Shown here in pieces: positions 21,858 to 33,446 of a stretch of 64,000 bases of DNA. Positions within the stretch are counted from its first letter, which is position 1, and every line of letters begins with the position of its first letter. A program made the position numbers and the translations under genes. The notes beneath the pieces were generated by a model. That model had not been told where the DNA came from. It ran no database searches and saw only the letters and a list, made by a program, of their open reading frames with translations. This DNA comes from Ceratodon purpureus (Eukaryota > Streptophyta > Bryopsida > Pseudoditrichales > Ditrichaceae): positions 50,506,956 through 50,570,955 of the forward strand of contig CM026426.1 in the NCBI GenBank assembly GCA_014871385.1, written 5' to 3'.

Positions 21858-24508
21858 CTAGTTCATCGAAATTCCATGCGATTCGAAGTTTGCCATGACA
21901 GCAATCGCAACCTCTTTGGGTATCAGATGAGACTTTGGGGGCCCCTCATGCGTAGATTTCTTGGTCCTATGAGTGTACACCACGGAATTACACTCCACCC
22001 ACTCTGCAAGAGTCAACTCCCTCTCCCACCCTCTAGTCCAATACTCCCTCGCAACTTTCTTCTTACCTTCCTTCTTGCCTTCATCGCAGTCCACCATTTA
22101 ACCTTAAACTTACCATAATTAGGACGAGGCTCTGTTATAACAGGCTCTATTGCCCTACCCATCCAAATGGGTAGGTGGTCTTCCTTACTCGGACGACAAA
22201 ACACCCAATCGCCACGTAACACATCACGATATGGATTAAACACAGACTTTGGCCAAGTATTGTGCGGACCGCAGAAAGGATAAGGTTCGGCCTCATCCTC
22301 GTCACCGAGACAAATATCTGGATCCGGTATATAATCGTCCTCTGCATCGAATGTGGTGACGTGGTCCCGCTTCCAGCCTGAGATAGGCCAAAATCCTTCC
22401 TCTAAGGTGGCAGAATTGGGAGGTAGTGGCTCATTGACCTCCTTTAAAATTTGCTCCCAATATTGTACACATGGTAACATGTCTTGTGCGTATTTCTTAT
22501 CCCGAGCCATGCCAGTTCTCCAGTACTCAATGTACTTAGATAATCCACTTTTAATGAAATTTCTCTTCTCTGAACACTCCGCTGCTCGTGCCACCTCTTT
22601 ATCCGCGTTCTTCTTGCCCTCATCGACTTCAACACTACCCCATAAGTGCTTATAAGGAACCGGTTTTGGATCAGTGACGGGCAAACGTGGTTTGTCCGCT
22701 TCATTTGCCCTCCACATTTTTACAGGTTTGCCAGGTGGAAGCCATGCCGGATCAGTTGCACGCTTCTTGTACCTCAACACGGGCCACCCCGCATCCTCCC
22801 CATCCTCCACTACATAGAACTTAAGAAGATGCATTTCACTGTGACCTTCTATCGCATTACCTTCGTCGTGATGAAAATCAGCAACGTAACTTTTGAAGTC
22901 TGCCACGTCCTAAACAACCTCTGGAATAAAGGTACCTGTCTTCTATTAATCCATGAATGCGTTCATAAGGTCGGCAAGGCAGAATGTGTTCTTTCGCTTA
23001 ATGAGTTTTGACAGGTGACTATAGTGGGCGACGATGTCCTCATGTGTGTGTCCCTCAATCAGGAAACCAACTGTAACTGCCTTGAATATTCGCCTCGCCG
23101 TCAGCATCAAGCAGAAAACTAGAAGAAATCGGTTCTTGTTGTCCTTCGCTGAATTGTCAAGCTGGAGATACAACCTCTTCAGCAAAGGAACAACAGACCT
23201 ACCAGGCAGAGGTGGAGTGAGTGGCTCATCTCTAGAGGGTGGAATTGAGGGGATGCAACGTGACGATCCATGCATAAGCGCTTCTAAGAATTCATTTTGT
23301 GGCGGAGCCTCGAAGAGTGCTTTTGACTCCCGGACGAGTAGTCTCTCCAAGGCACGGAATACCCTGCACAACGAGGAGATTGTGAAATTTGGGTCTCCTG
23401 GCCATAGGGCAGTTGCACAGTGTGCGTAGGCGCCATCTCCGTGTCCGTGAGTCAGCATTCCAGTACAGGAAATCAAAATTTGACCAAGCCATGCCGTAGC
23501 CTTCGTGATACGTTGCATCCGGGGGATCGCTGTTTTTGATGTGTCGATCTTATCGTGTATGATGCATAGGAACTCTGTAGGACTCTGTATATATTGGGTT
23601 CTCCATCCGTAATAAATGTTGCGACAAGCTCGTTGATAGTTCAAATGCCTGGTCCTATCCTCTGTCAAGCTCTGCCACTCATCCGACCCTCTAGGATACT
23701 TTGCAATGAGTTCAACGAGGAAGTCACATCCACTGCACTTGGAGATATTACTTCCTACCGCCTTGACCTCAACGTTGCGGAAGTAATCCTTCCTCATGGG
23801 ACTAACAGAGGACTGCAAAATCGGCTTCGCGTTGCACTGCTCATTGACCTAGACAGCACAGAGTGAGGCCGATCAGTTGGCCAGTTTGTGATCCGCTTGG
23901 CGGGCCGCCAACGTTAGTAATCACTAGAATTCAATAAACTATCCAAAGTGAAAGAAGAAGAGTACGAACTTACGGCGTTGGCCATTTCGCGCATGTGATT
24001 CCAGTTCATCGCGGACGGGAGTACTTTGAGTGCGCCCACTCTCTTCTTGCCAATCATCCAAAACTCATTGGGCATTTGGTCCGCATTCTCATCAACCATA
24101 GTGGTCAACGTTGCGCGTGTCTGAATTGTGTGAATCTGGGGACGATGTACACCAAAATTTCCGTGAATCCCATCCACACCGCCACTTCTCGCCAAAGCCT
24201 TGTAGTTGTAGTATGCGGATTTTGATACTCCGTGAATAATATACCATGCCACTTCGCATATGTCAACGTTTGCAAGAGAGTAACATGGAGCTTCCGCTTA
24301 CCGAGTACAGTATGCAAGTGCCCTTGCACAACAAAGGACATCTCTTGCCTCGCCTCCAAGGTTGTTGCGTAAAATTTACGACGAATACGCACAGTATTAT
24401 CCCTTCTAAACGTCTGGAAACAGCGGTCCTTGCAACACCGCTGTGAGCTCACTAGGCGGAATTCAGCAGGCACAACCATTCGTCAAAGCTTAGTAGAGGA
24501 GACGTCAT
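21858..24508 (-). pseudogene. Decayed DUF7869-type (DDE transposase-derived) protein
   Basis: The likely start is ATG at 24508 (MTSPLLSFDEWLCLLN). Exon 1 has a Cys-rich start (CCKDRCF), a one-base slip near 24285, then AWYIIHGVSKSAYYNYK, and ends at a GTAAGT donor (23974). The intron 23849-23973 contains a P3 copy. Exon 2 (from 23848) joins in phase and carries the diagnostic core LYLQLDNSAKDNKNR (about 23170) and GFLIEGHTHED (about 23053), as in DUF7869 proteins, where D and N/D positions form an RNase-H-like DDE site. After NAFMD come TAA TAG and, nine codons on, TAG. All three fit former Gln codons, because the frame continues as DVADFKSYVADFHHD. A further slip near 22090 leads to a C-terminus ending near 21860. 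Transposase-derived, now non-functional. Confidence 0.75.
23895..23913. repeat. P3 palindrome inside an intron
   Basis: CTTGGCGGGCCGCCAACG lies in the 125-nt intron 23849-23973 of the DUF7869-type gene. Confidence 0.75.
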
Positions 24509-24834
24509 CTTTTTTGCCAACTTTCCTCCTCACTAATCGATAGGCATTCTTTGAAACACCATCTAGACCATCGTCCGCGCAGGCGTGTGCTAAATTCTCG
24601 GAGCAGTAAGTAATTATATCAGAGAAAAAGTGACCCTTTTGTAAACCGAGTGTGAGTCAGACGCCATCTGATAGTTGTCATCTGTAGATGATCGTCTTAA
24701 GAGACAAAGAGAACCGCAACCTTTGTATCCCCTAGGACTTCATCATCACATGCCTCGTCCAGTAAACATACTTGAATCATTGCTGTACCACGGACTGACA
24801 GGTCATCATTAAGAAGTTTGACATACCGATTTCT

Positions 24835-25645
24835 CTACAGGTGGCGGTCGGGATATGAAGCGTCTGGAGTGGAAGGAGTACCCGAGGTCCCGGAAGTCGG
24901 ACCCCCAATATGATCATCCGTGTCTACGTCGGATTCCCCTTGTTCACAGAGATCGTCGTCACTGCTGATATTTGTTAGAGACCTAGTCCCCAGATCCTGC
25001 TGAGATGGAGCGGAGTTGCTTTCATCAATTTCTTCATTGTCGTTCCCCGAGTGAGGTTCCGTCTGCTGGCGGCCGACGGGACATGTGCCAGCAAATGCGC
25101 CGTTCACAAGTGGACATACCTTGTATCCACTCCAGAGTACCAATTGCCCCACAGCACACCCAATCGTTAACACATCCGGTAACTCGCAGAAAGCAGGTGT
25201 TTCAGAGAATTCTGGATTGACGGACGACACTCTCACTATTAGAAAGAAGCTGTGAGGAATCAAGAACCCCTCCCAAGTTCCTTTAGGAGAGCACTTCAAA
25301 ATGACTCTAGCGGCAACACAACGCTTTGAGCCTTCGGATTCCTCGAGGAGCGAAACTTCCATCTGCTTTGCGAGGTCCAGGAATTCCTGAACGGGCTTGA
25401 CATCTTCTACAACTTCCGTTGGCGGGCAGCCGACGGCGTTGATGTCATCTCCTTCCACCTCTCTAAAAGGCCTGAGGTCCGCCGCCTCCCACAATATCAC
25501 GCGTCCTAAGCAGTCGCTCAAGGACTTCATACCCTCATCCGGAAATGGTATATTCATTTCCATGTTTTCTGAAACCTCAATCACTTTTACCATCACCACT
25601 ATAGGATCAAATTCTACTACACGTTGGATCACTGCCCTGCCTGAA
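24835..25645 (-). CDS. DUF8039-like exon, possibly the N-terminal part of the neighbouring transposon gene
   Basis: An open frame of 265 residues preceded by a possible acceptor (TTGTTCAG near 25650). Residues from about 95 to 175 read SKRCVAARVILKCSPKGTWEG and LPDVLTIGCAVGQLVLW. This resembles the DUF8039 domain of plant transposon-associated proteins, in which a TIGxAVGxxVxW block is typical. The C-terminus is acidic and Ser-rich. Two P3 palindromes are read in frame, as AVGCPPTE (about 25416-25436) and PVGRQQTE (about 25059-25079). It lies 330 bp upstream of the DUF7869-type gene on the same strand and may be its first exons. There is no stop inside, so this part is better preserved than the rest. 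Confidence 0.5.
25059..25436. repeat. Two P3 palindromes within a coding exon
   Basis: The copies at 25059-25079 and 25416-25436 lie inside the DUF8039-like frame. Both keep it open and encode V-G-(C/R)-(P/Q)-(P/Q)-T. Confidence 0.75.
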
Positions 25646-25769
25646 CAATAGAGCCCAGAATGAGTAAGGGCCCCAACAACGCCCTTTTTAACCTTCCACT
25701 GCCCTGATCGGCCATTCCTTAGAAACGTCTAGATCGGCTCTACTTCCATTGGATAGAAGTAGAAGACCT

Positions 25770-25865
25770 CATCGGCGAGCCGCCGATGGGTTGATGGAAA
25801 TTGTCCTCGCCGACTGAGAAGACTGTATCCGCCGAGGACGAACACGCCTCGGCGAGCAGCCGACG
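25770..25865. repeat. Two P3 palindromes upstream of the DUF8039-like exon
   Basis: CATCGGCGAGCCGCCGATG at 25770 and CCTCGGCGAGCAGCCGACG at 25847, spaced 77 nt, in presumed 5' intron or leader. From 25870 to 26440 nothing else is recognised. Confidence 0.7.
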
Positions 25866-26761
25866 CAAATCAGATGACTCGGAGTGTGCACAGAAATAGT
25901 ATCCGTTGAAAGAAGATAGATAAGTCCGCCAACATAGATTGGAGCAGACCTTTCGTGCAAAGTGATAGACTGTCCTCCACCTTGTCTAATCAGAGACGAT
26001 AAACAAAGACAACGGAAACGGCACTAGAAGGTGCTGGACAGTTACGCACATACAAGACAAATATTGGTTCTCTCAAAAACGTGTGCGTGAGGAGTAGTCT
26101 CAAGGGGAATTGAAAGTGCAATGACAGAAATAGAATGAATCATGGGCATCTGACAGGGGGTTAGTTATGAATTCCCAAGAATTCAAATTGGCGCTAGAAT
26201 CGAATTCAGAATTGCGCGCCTTGAACATATCAAGATCATATCATGGCGGCGAGATACCCTCGCTGTCACTGAACAATGTTAATTCATTATTACGAATTTG
26301 AACGTGGCGATAGGAGCAGCTGTCATATCAGTTGCCCACGACGTTGAGGTCCATCACGACTTGGTGACGGATTCAAAAAAAGTCACAACACGCCCATTAA
26401 AATCCTACGTGGCGTGATGGGACGGATGTGAGGGATGACCATCCATGTATGGATTGTATGTACATGGCCATACATCATGTCCCAACAGGCGTGACGATTC
26501 AATCTCAGCAGGTGGGGGTCTGCAAATATACATCCGTCACTCCCGACATTTCCTCATCATTTCCAGCCTTTCGTGTTTGAGCTCTCTTTTGTCCTCTTCT
26601 CAGCGCTACGTAGAGGTCGCGTCGGCTGCTAGGGTTTCCTGCGTCGGCCGTCGCTTCATCCTTCGTCGGCTCCTTGACCTGCGTGCGTCGCCTACTGTGC
26701 TCGTATCATCTGTTGACGATGAAGAGCCATTCGTTGACGACAAGGCTGCCTCCGAGACAGG

Positions 26762-27043
26762 GTAAGTTCTCCCGTCGGCTTTCTGCCAACGCATCTGCTT
26801 GTTGAGTCCTCCACTTCCATTCCTTCATTTGGGTTTGTTATCCCGTCGTTTGTCCGCCAATGGGGAGGGAGTGTTGCCCCGTCAGCTGTCGGCCGATGAG
26901 GAGGGAGTGTCGCCCCATCGGCTGACCGCCGATGGAAAGGGAGTGTCCCCCCTGTCGGCTGCCCGCCGATGGAGTGAGACTCTATTCAGATGGTTGGCTG
27001 TCCGACGAGGTACAGGTTTAATCTTCTAGTTCTGATCATGCAG
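26762..27043 (+). repeat. Intron with six P3 palindromes
   Basis: A GTAAGT donor and a GATCATGCAG acceptor bound a 282-nt intron. P3 copies start at about 26771, 26842, 26877, 26915, 26951 and 26993, so roughly half the intron is palindrome. All have the orientation GTCGGCT...GCCGATGG, with centres that differ. Confidence 0.8.
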
Positions 27044-27697
27044 GGCAATGGTCGACGTAAACGCAAAACCTCAGGGGTTACGGTGGCGCGTGGGGCAATC
27101 GTTGATCCTGAAGAAATAATAATTGCACGGGGCATGTAACCGAGGGTGACATTCTTCGTTGATCCGAAGATAACGGAGTAGAGCATCACTTGGAGTTACC
27201 ATTCCATATCACTGGGATTCGTGACCAAAACATGTCAGAAGCAAGTGCAGGGTGGTCGAAGATTCGAGATCATAGGAGGCAAAGAATGGAAGGGGAGGGA
27301 CAACGTATGCTTGGTGATTGCAACGGTTCTCGTGGACTCCACTGGATTGCTTCGGGGTCGTTTTTCTGGCTCACAAGTGCACGGACGACTTGTAATTTAA
27401 GGGAATACAGAAATCGGCTCATTGGTCCAGGGGCAAAAATGCCGAAGATGCTGAACAAATACTTGACGTGATTGATACGCTTGGAGACTTAGTGAAAGAA
27501 GAGAGGAGGAAGAATGCGGCTAAGCCTTCACCAAAGAAAAGGTCTACGCAAGACTGCTATAGAAGCGGGCACTGATACAGTCACCCTCTAGACCGGAGAG
27601 ATACAGGCGACAGTGGAGTCAATGAGAAAGAAGAAGGGGAAGGCAGGGTTGTCATAACGGACGGACATGGGCCAAATCTGGCGAACCAGACAACACT

Positions 27698-27898
27698 TTG
27701 GACGGACGAACGGACCGGTCTGTCCCATTTATTGGACATAGCAATCCCCTAGAAAAACATTAATTGGGATATATCTTCAATATGTGCAAGATAATCTTCA
27801 ATATATGCAAGATTGGGATGGTCAACCTTAAGTTTTGGTCAAACGGACCTCTTCTGACCCCTAACGAACGGACGAGCGGACCGGTCGGTCTTTTGGAC
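27698..27898. repeat. Pair of GGACGG/ACCGGTC palindromic motifs (P5)
   Basis: GGACGGACGAACGGACCGG (27698) and ACGAACGGACGAGCGGACCG (about 27864), each running on into GTC-rich sequence, share a core of GCGGACCGGTCNGTC type. Between them is a direct repeat of about 21 bp (ATCTTCAATATGTGCAAGAT, at about 27773 and 27793). They lie among the broken exons of ParB/methyltransferase copy 1. Confidence 0.5.
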
Positions 27899-28761
27899 GG
27901 GGAGGTCCCATAAACAACCATGGAGGAAGGCTGCGGCTGCTGAGACCGAGGGTGGAAGACAGAAGAAAGGTGGGAAGAAGGAAGAGAAAAAGCAGACCTT
28001 GGCGGAAGCTCTCATGCTAGGAAGCAATCTTACTTCCAAAACATAGGACACCAACGTCCTTGCTATGTACCAAATGTTGGAGGAGGGACTTGTGCACGGC
28101 TTTCCCTACAAGCAACATGCCCTTCCTTCGCAGATTACATATGACAGAATACACATAGCTTCTGACAAATTTAAGTACAGAGGGATATTCAAGAAGAGGC
28201 AGGCGCAGATAAGTCTATTCTACAAAGGACTTGGAGCAATCTGAAAGAAGCCCGAGCTGTACTGCCTTCCTTTCAGGTATGACCCCAGAGTAAAGGATGC
28301 CGCGACGGGCGAGATTAGGATGGCTCGCAAGGAAGCAATTTAGAGTCCTATGCCGTTAATCACTGCCAAGATGTTTAACACAATAGAGGACGGCACACAG
28401 AAGAGCATACCTTGGTATGAAGCTGAGGGCGTCCACTGGTATATTATTTGGGGCCAGCACACGTACAAGGCTTGTCGAGAACTGAGAGAGAAGGAACCAC
28501 AGGAGTCTCTTATGCGGAAATATTTCCTCAACCACGATGTAATCCTTGTATGGTCTAATGACGAGGATATCCTCATTAAGGTCCATAACGCATTAAACAT
28601 CGAGGTGAAGGATAAAGTCGCTGAAGTGAGTTTTAAGTCCCAGCTGGAGAAGATGCGCGTCAAGTGGGAAGAGAAGGGGAGGATCGACAAGAAAGCTGTT
28701 TTCAACGCATGGATGGTAAGTTACATCTTCGTCTTATCATGTTGTTTACTTGTAGTTGAAA

Positions 28762-28783
28762 CCCGTCGGCGGCCCGCCGACGC
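28762..28783. repeat. P3 palindrome in the intron 28716-28861
   Basis: CCCGTCGGCGGCCCGCCGACGC, near the middle of a 146-nt phase-0 intron (ATG|GTAAGT donor, TTTCTGCAAG acceptor). Confidence 0.8.
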
Positions 28784-30517
28784 TCAGGTGGCTTTCCATA
28801 TTGTAGAAGTCAGATTGATATATCGACTTCATTTTCTTCTTCCCTGCAAGATTTCTGCAAGGAGTACCTCAGTCCGATCCTCGGTAAGTCCTTTGCTACG
28901 CAAACTTTGAAGCTGCCCTTAGTCTTTGTATCAAACGAAGCATACAACAAGTGGCATTTGGTCTTCAGCGCCTTGGAGGAGGGGAGGATCATTGGGGAGG
29001 ACAGTTTGAAACTAGGATTTCCTCCAAAGCCAGCCCGCCGGGACATAACGTTGAACGACTTGCAGTGGGTGATTGGTCTTCGAGACCACAACTGCAAGAG
29101 GCTGGCCAAGGAAATTCTGGACCTGAAAGTATACATCAAGGTCACTGGGAAGGAGCTAGTCCAACAGGATGGAACATCACTGCAGAATTGGTGTCAGCAG
29201 GTCAAATACGAGTATATTGTCCGGAACGACCTTACGAACATTTACACGGGCTTTGCACTCAAAAAACCTGGGAATGCGAAGTATATTGAGTGGAGCATGA
29301 ATGACAAGAATTCCCTTCAAGCCGAGAAGGGGTTCAGCAAAACCATGATCAGTAATATTCGAGCTGACTTGGAAGATAGTCCTGAGGGGAAGAAGTGGCT
29401 GTGGGGACAAAATAATGGGCTCACACCGACGCACGAACCAACACTTGATATATTCAAGGACATAGTCCAGAAGTATTGGAAGTCGGATGTGGACCAGTTG
29501 TCGCAGTCGGCAGTACAATTCAATGCCCGAATTGCTGAGGACCTAGAGGAAGTGTGCAAAGTTCTTGACGTTTGCGGACCTTTTCCTTTTGACAAGGGGC
29601 AGAGTGAGATGTTTGTAGTCTTTGGCTTTGACACAACGGGGAAGGAGATGTCGAACATTCAACAAAGAGACATTTTTAGCGTTGCCGAGAGGATTCACCG
29701 AGAGGTGGAGGAGTAGGTCTTTCAGGAGGATGGGGAGGAAGAATCAACTAAGGTATTAAAGCTTGTTACCTCGTTGCTATGGCTACTCAATGTTGCCTCC
29801 AATCACAACCTTCAAAACGTGTCAAGGCTGACGAGTAGTTCGTGGATGGTGCATACGATGCAATACTTTCCCGTTAGTTTTGCCGGGTTCCAAAGTAGTT
29901 CTCTCATTGGCTCAAGGCCCAATGTTCATGTGTCCCTTACAGCGTTTTTTTTAGTGGCTATATTTCGCCAGATTTCTCTACAAAATATGGCATTTGTCTT
30001 TTGTTAAGGAAAAAATTGAGAAAAAATTGACTTTTTTCGCCATATTTTCATTACATTTTTTGTGAAGATAGCCAGATTATGTGAAGAAGACCACCAAAAT
30101 ATTGAGAAATTCTATTAAAACATGATTGTAAGCTTAAGATTTCGCCAAATATTCTTTCCCAATATTTTTCAAGTCGCCAGTTAGGCTTCAAGGAAAAAAA
30201 CATAAAAAAAACACTGGTCCCTTATGTATCCAAATCCAGTAACGCCCGGGGATACATGGAATACCTTCTTGGACATCATTGGTTTGAAACGGCCGCTTCC
30301 TCCATATGTGGATGAAGGAGAAGATGGTCAAGGGGAGGATTGGTCTGGCAGTGGGAACTGCCACGCTAGTTACTCTTACCTCCGGTCTCTTCAGGAGAAA
30401 GCGATATAGTCAGAGGACGTTTGGGTGTTCAATGTCTGGGGAGGTGGGAATGTCACGGCCCTTGCTCAGATTAGTCACTGCTGTCTCCCTTAGGTAGTTC
30501 GTTGTTTGCTCACCGAA

Positions 30518-30536
30518 CGTTGGCGGGCAGCCAACG
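30518..30536. repeat. P3 palindrome near the 3' end of copy 1
   Basis: CGTTGGCGGGCAGCCAACG lies in the presumed intron between the motif I exon and the terminal exon. It is the last P3 copy in the window. Confidence 0.75.
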
Positions 30537-30949
30537 ATCACTGCATCCTTCGTGTTTCTTGTGTACAACTGTTCCTTAACCGTTTCGTCTTGTACTTCTG
30601 CAAAAAAACCATTTGACCGTAATAGAGATCGTGCGTACCGAGGAAGAGAGATTCCAAGCGCACTGCCGCATTCAGAATATGATGTTCATTCCGAGCGTTT
30701 ATAACGTGCCACTCGAAGCTCCAATTCAGAACACGCAGTCTGGAGCAGGCCCGCTTGTCTACGCCGCTGCTAGAGCCATCTCGGCCCCTCTCACACTTGC
30801 CGACTTGGGTGTGAATGCAAAGGAGGCCCATTTGGTCGAGTTGGATGGATGTATGGGTTTGGGGAAGACTGCGGGGGTTTTGTCACTAAATCTTCTAGAC
30901 TCTGACAACGATGGCAATGAGCCACTACACGGACCCGACCCAGACGTCA

Positions 30950-31080
30950 AAGTTGAAGCTTGCCTATGAAGTGGAGATGCTGAGGTACAGGAAAGATACG
31001 ACAACGCAGAGATGTCGAAGCTCAAGCTCGCCTTTCAACTGCAGATGCAGAGGTACAGGATAGATACGAGGAGGAGGTAG
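30950..31080 (+). repeat. Two-copy tandem duplication of about 68 bp
   Basis: Two stretches, from about 30952 and about 31020, read in different frames as KLAYEVEMLRYRKDT and KLAFQLQMQRYRIDT. This is a diverged tandem duplication at the 3' end of copy 1. Confidence 0.5.
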
Positions 31081-31620
31081 ACTATGAACCAGGAGGAGGT
31101 AGACACTGGTAACTACGGGAGGGTGTCGGATCGCACCGATTCGATGTGAACGGGCACCATCCGCTGGTACAGTGGGCAAGGGGGTGGTCCGCGTCTCCGA
31201 ACCATTTTGAGACGGTCCGGCGTGGAATAAACGTTGGGTGTTTAGGGTTCTAGTCCCAATATTGTGGAATTACAATCACTCTATCATGGCTTCGGGGTCA
31301 GGAATGTGATAAACAAACTCTATTTACAAATTGATCAATTCAGAGTAGGTACATGACCTCCTACGCGCCTAATCTAGACGAATGCAAAGTCGGACCCTTG
31401 TGTTCAAAATGATCTAGTTTTATTCATATTGTCAGACCACTACAAAGCGTTCCTTGCGCATCAGACGAAACATTTCTAACAAGTTTTGCATACTCACGTG
31501 TAATTTATGAATGGGAGTCCCGGAAACACATATTCAGTGTTTGCAGATTGTAAGGTGGCAACTTCAACGTCCTCACGACGTCTGTGACGGTTTGTCTAGC
31601 AGCCAGGTTGATCTGGGTCA
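31080..31620. other. No gene seen
   Basis: Spacer between the plus-strand ParB/methyltransferase relic and the minus-strand genes that follow. No repeat family found. Confidence 0.4.
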
Positions 31621-32640
31621 TTTCGTCTAAACCCTCCTTCGGTAAACGACCAGCTTCTTCCGAGCCTCAAAGTCCAGACCTACGTCTTTGAGAAGTTCCA
31701 TTTCATGGGTTTCCCCAAATTTCATGCATGCTCTTCAACGAGCCTCCGTTCCACCATAGCGAGTACGACTCTAGTGTCTTTCGGTTTAGGTATTGCAGCT
31801 TAATCACACCAGGGTGATCAACTGGACACAACATTGCCTCGATAGAGCGTTGATCGCGACTTGTCTTGAAGTCGGTCACCTTCATGGTCTTCCTTGCAAA
31901 ATGAAGCCTCTCCGGGATGAAACATGCCTCTGCAATTCGCACCCTTCGCATAATTCCAAACAAACCCTAAAAACTATTTTTGTCTACAGGGATGGCGTAA
32001 GAATCCTTCGGTAGCCACTTTAGACTGTTTCTATCCCGAGTAGCGATGTCGTTGGCCAGAGCTCTTCCGAAAAACTTTGGCAGTGTAGTCATTCCCTTCC
32101 CCTTTGCGAGGATAGCGCCTCTTTTCCAATTCTCCAGCTTCTGTAGGAGCTCGGAGGTTGCCCCACTACATCTCGAACCAGGTCCACACAACATGTTAAA
32201 TGGCACTGTTGAATTGAACAATGCCTCCTGCACCAATTCTTCGATCCCTTGTCCCCAATTGCTCTTCCCTCTATCCTCCTGCAACTCATCCCCTGCCATG
32301 CCCTCCTACAGCAGTTGCCTCAGAGCATTCGAAGCTTTCTCGAGTCCCGCCGGACCATCATTCATCGCGCCGTGTCGCCCCCCAGATCCATAGGTTGCAC
32401 GAGAGCCGTGACTTCGGGAACCATGGCCTCCCCGCGTTCCCCGCGCTCTTTGCAAGTGGCCTTCTCCAAGGTTTTCCATCGGGGTGAATTCTTGATTAAA
32501 CCTGATTCTCTCCCCGCCACGCGCCCCGCCCACCTCGAGTGCTCCGGTGGGGTTCCCGTTGGAGCGCCATTCCTGATGTATGCGTCCACTCTCCTTTGCC
32601 ATGGTTCCCTGGAAAAGAAGAAAACAGAACAATCAGCAAT
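31620..32640 (-). pseudogene. Decayed Gly/Arg-rich gene of unknown function
   Basis: An acceptor (TTTTCCAG near 32612) is followed by an open minus-strand frame from 32600 to 31703, broken by TAG at about 32303 (after NALRQLL) and 31967 (after DKNSF). It then slips into another frame (ELLKDVGLDFEARKKLVV) towards 31620. The N-terminal part is rich in Gly, Arg and His (RGTRGGHGSRSHGSRA). The rest is mixed and helical (WGQGIEELVQEALFNS). No domain is recognised. Its position, with coiled-coil/RING copy 2 upstream on the same strand, may mean a shared origin, but that is a guess. Confidence 0.45.
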
Positions 32641-33440
32641 TGGTTTTTGGGTAGGCGAATTAGTTCAGAACCCTGAAGAAAATTAGCAAGGGTTCGTCTT
32701 TGAAATCGGTTCCGTGCTCTACTGACCCTCCGGACCCGCGCAGTGCCGCTGTCCCGACCGACGCAACATAGTCTCGGATCCCAACAAGAGGCCTAGAGAG
32801 GATGGGAAAGTGAGCAGAAAATAAAGGGACACCTTTATATAGGAGACGAGGAAGATCATTGATCTAGGACGATAACTGATTGCTTGGCGATCACCCTTTG
32901 AAGGAATCGGTTGGGTGGCAGACGTAGGATCTAGGCCTGTGAGCGATTTAGGGTTAGCGAGTTGGTCAGATGGCACAGTCGGACTTGGCGGACTATGAAG
33001 GCAGACGAGGCCGGTCGTCGGACGGGGGGTTGCTGTGTCCGCGTGGGCTCACGATCTTATGATGTGAGCGGACGGGTCGATTGCTGATTGCACCACGCGT
33101 ACTCGGACGCATGGGCGGACTCGGACTCGGACGCATGCGCGGACTGAAGGAATGATACTGCTCAAATGGCATATATCCAATCTTACATGTTAGAAACTCT
33201 AGGTGAGTCTTCGGGAAAGGAAAAAGCCGAATGAAGTTATCTTTTTGCAATGGTTACTATACTTATGAAACAAAATAAAACATTGTTCATGGTTATCACT
33301 CTATACAATTCTAGGAGTTTATCTCACTCCAAATCGTCCAATTCCATTATATCACTTGATCCAGACGCTGCACTACCATGGCTAGGTTGGGTTGGGCCCT
33401 GGGATGGCGGAATCGGCGGTGTCGGGACTCTGGAAGGAGG
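32641..33440. other. No gene; region rich in CGGAC/GTCCG motifs
   Basis: Around 32970-33140 the motifs TCGGAC, GCGGACT and CGGACGCATG recur and form imperfect inverted pairs. This may be the start of a fourth, poorly defined palindrome family (P4) that extends to 43 kb. Confidence 0.35.
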
Positions 33441-33446
33441 TGCCGA

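Larger units (their letters stand above)
26445..30969 (+). pseudogene. Decayed ParB-like plus methyltransferase-like gene, copy 1
   Basis: Exon 1 (from about 26600) ends in acidic sequence at a GTAAGT donor (26762). The next exon starts at 27044 (GRRKRKTSG) and soon meets stops and slips. From about 28230 the frame is clear: KKPELYCLPFRYDPRVKDA, then ITAKMFNTIEDG, and the ParB/sulfiredoxin-like core WYIIWGQHTYKACREL (near 28434). Exon end 28715 joins 28862 in phase; that intron holds one P3. The following 285 residues (KLPLVFVSNEAYNKW...) align by eye with the matching exon of copy 3. After a TAG at 29714 and an intron, a segment at 30212-30495 ends with VWVFNVWGGGNVTALAQ, corresponding to methyltransferase motif I, again after an in-frame TAG. 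A last exon (30613-30969) has an acidic, Pro-rich tail. Stops at about 28341 (after RKEAI) and 30407 fit lost Gln codons. Confidence 0.6.
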
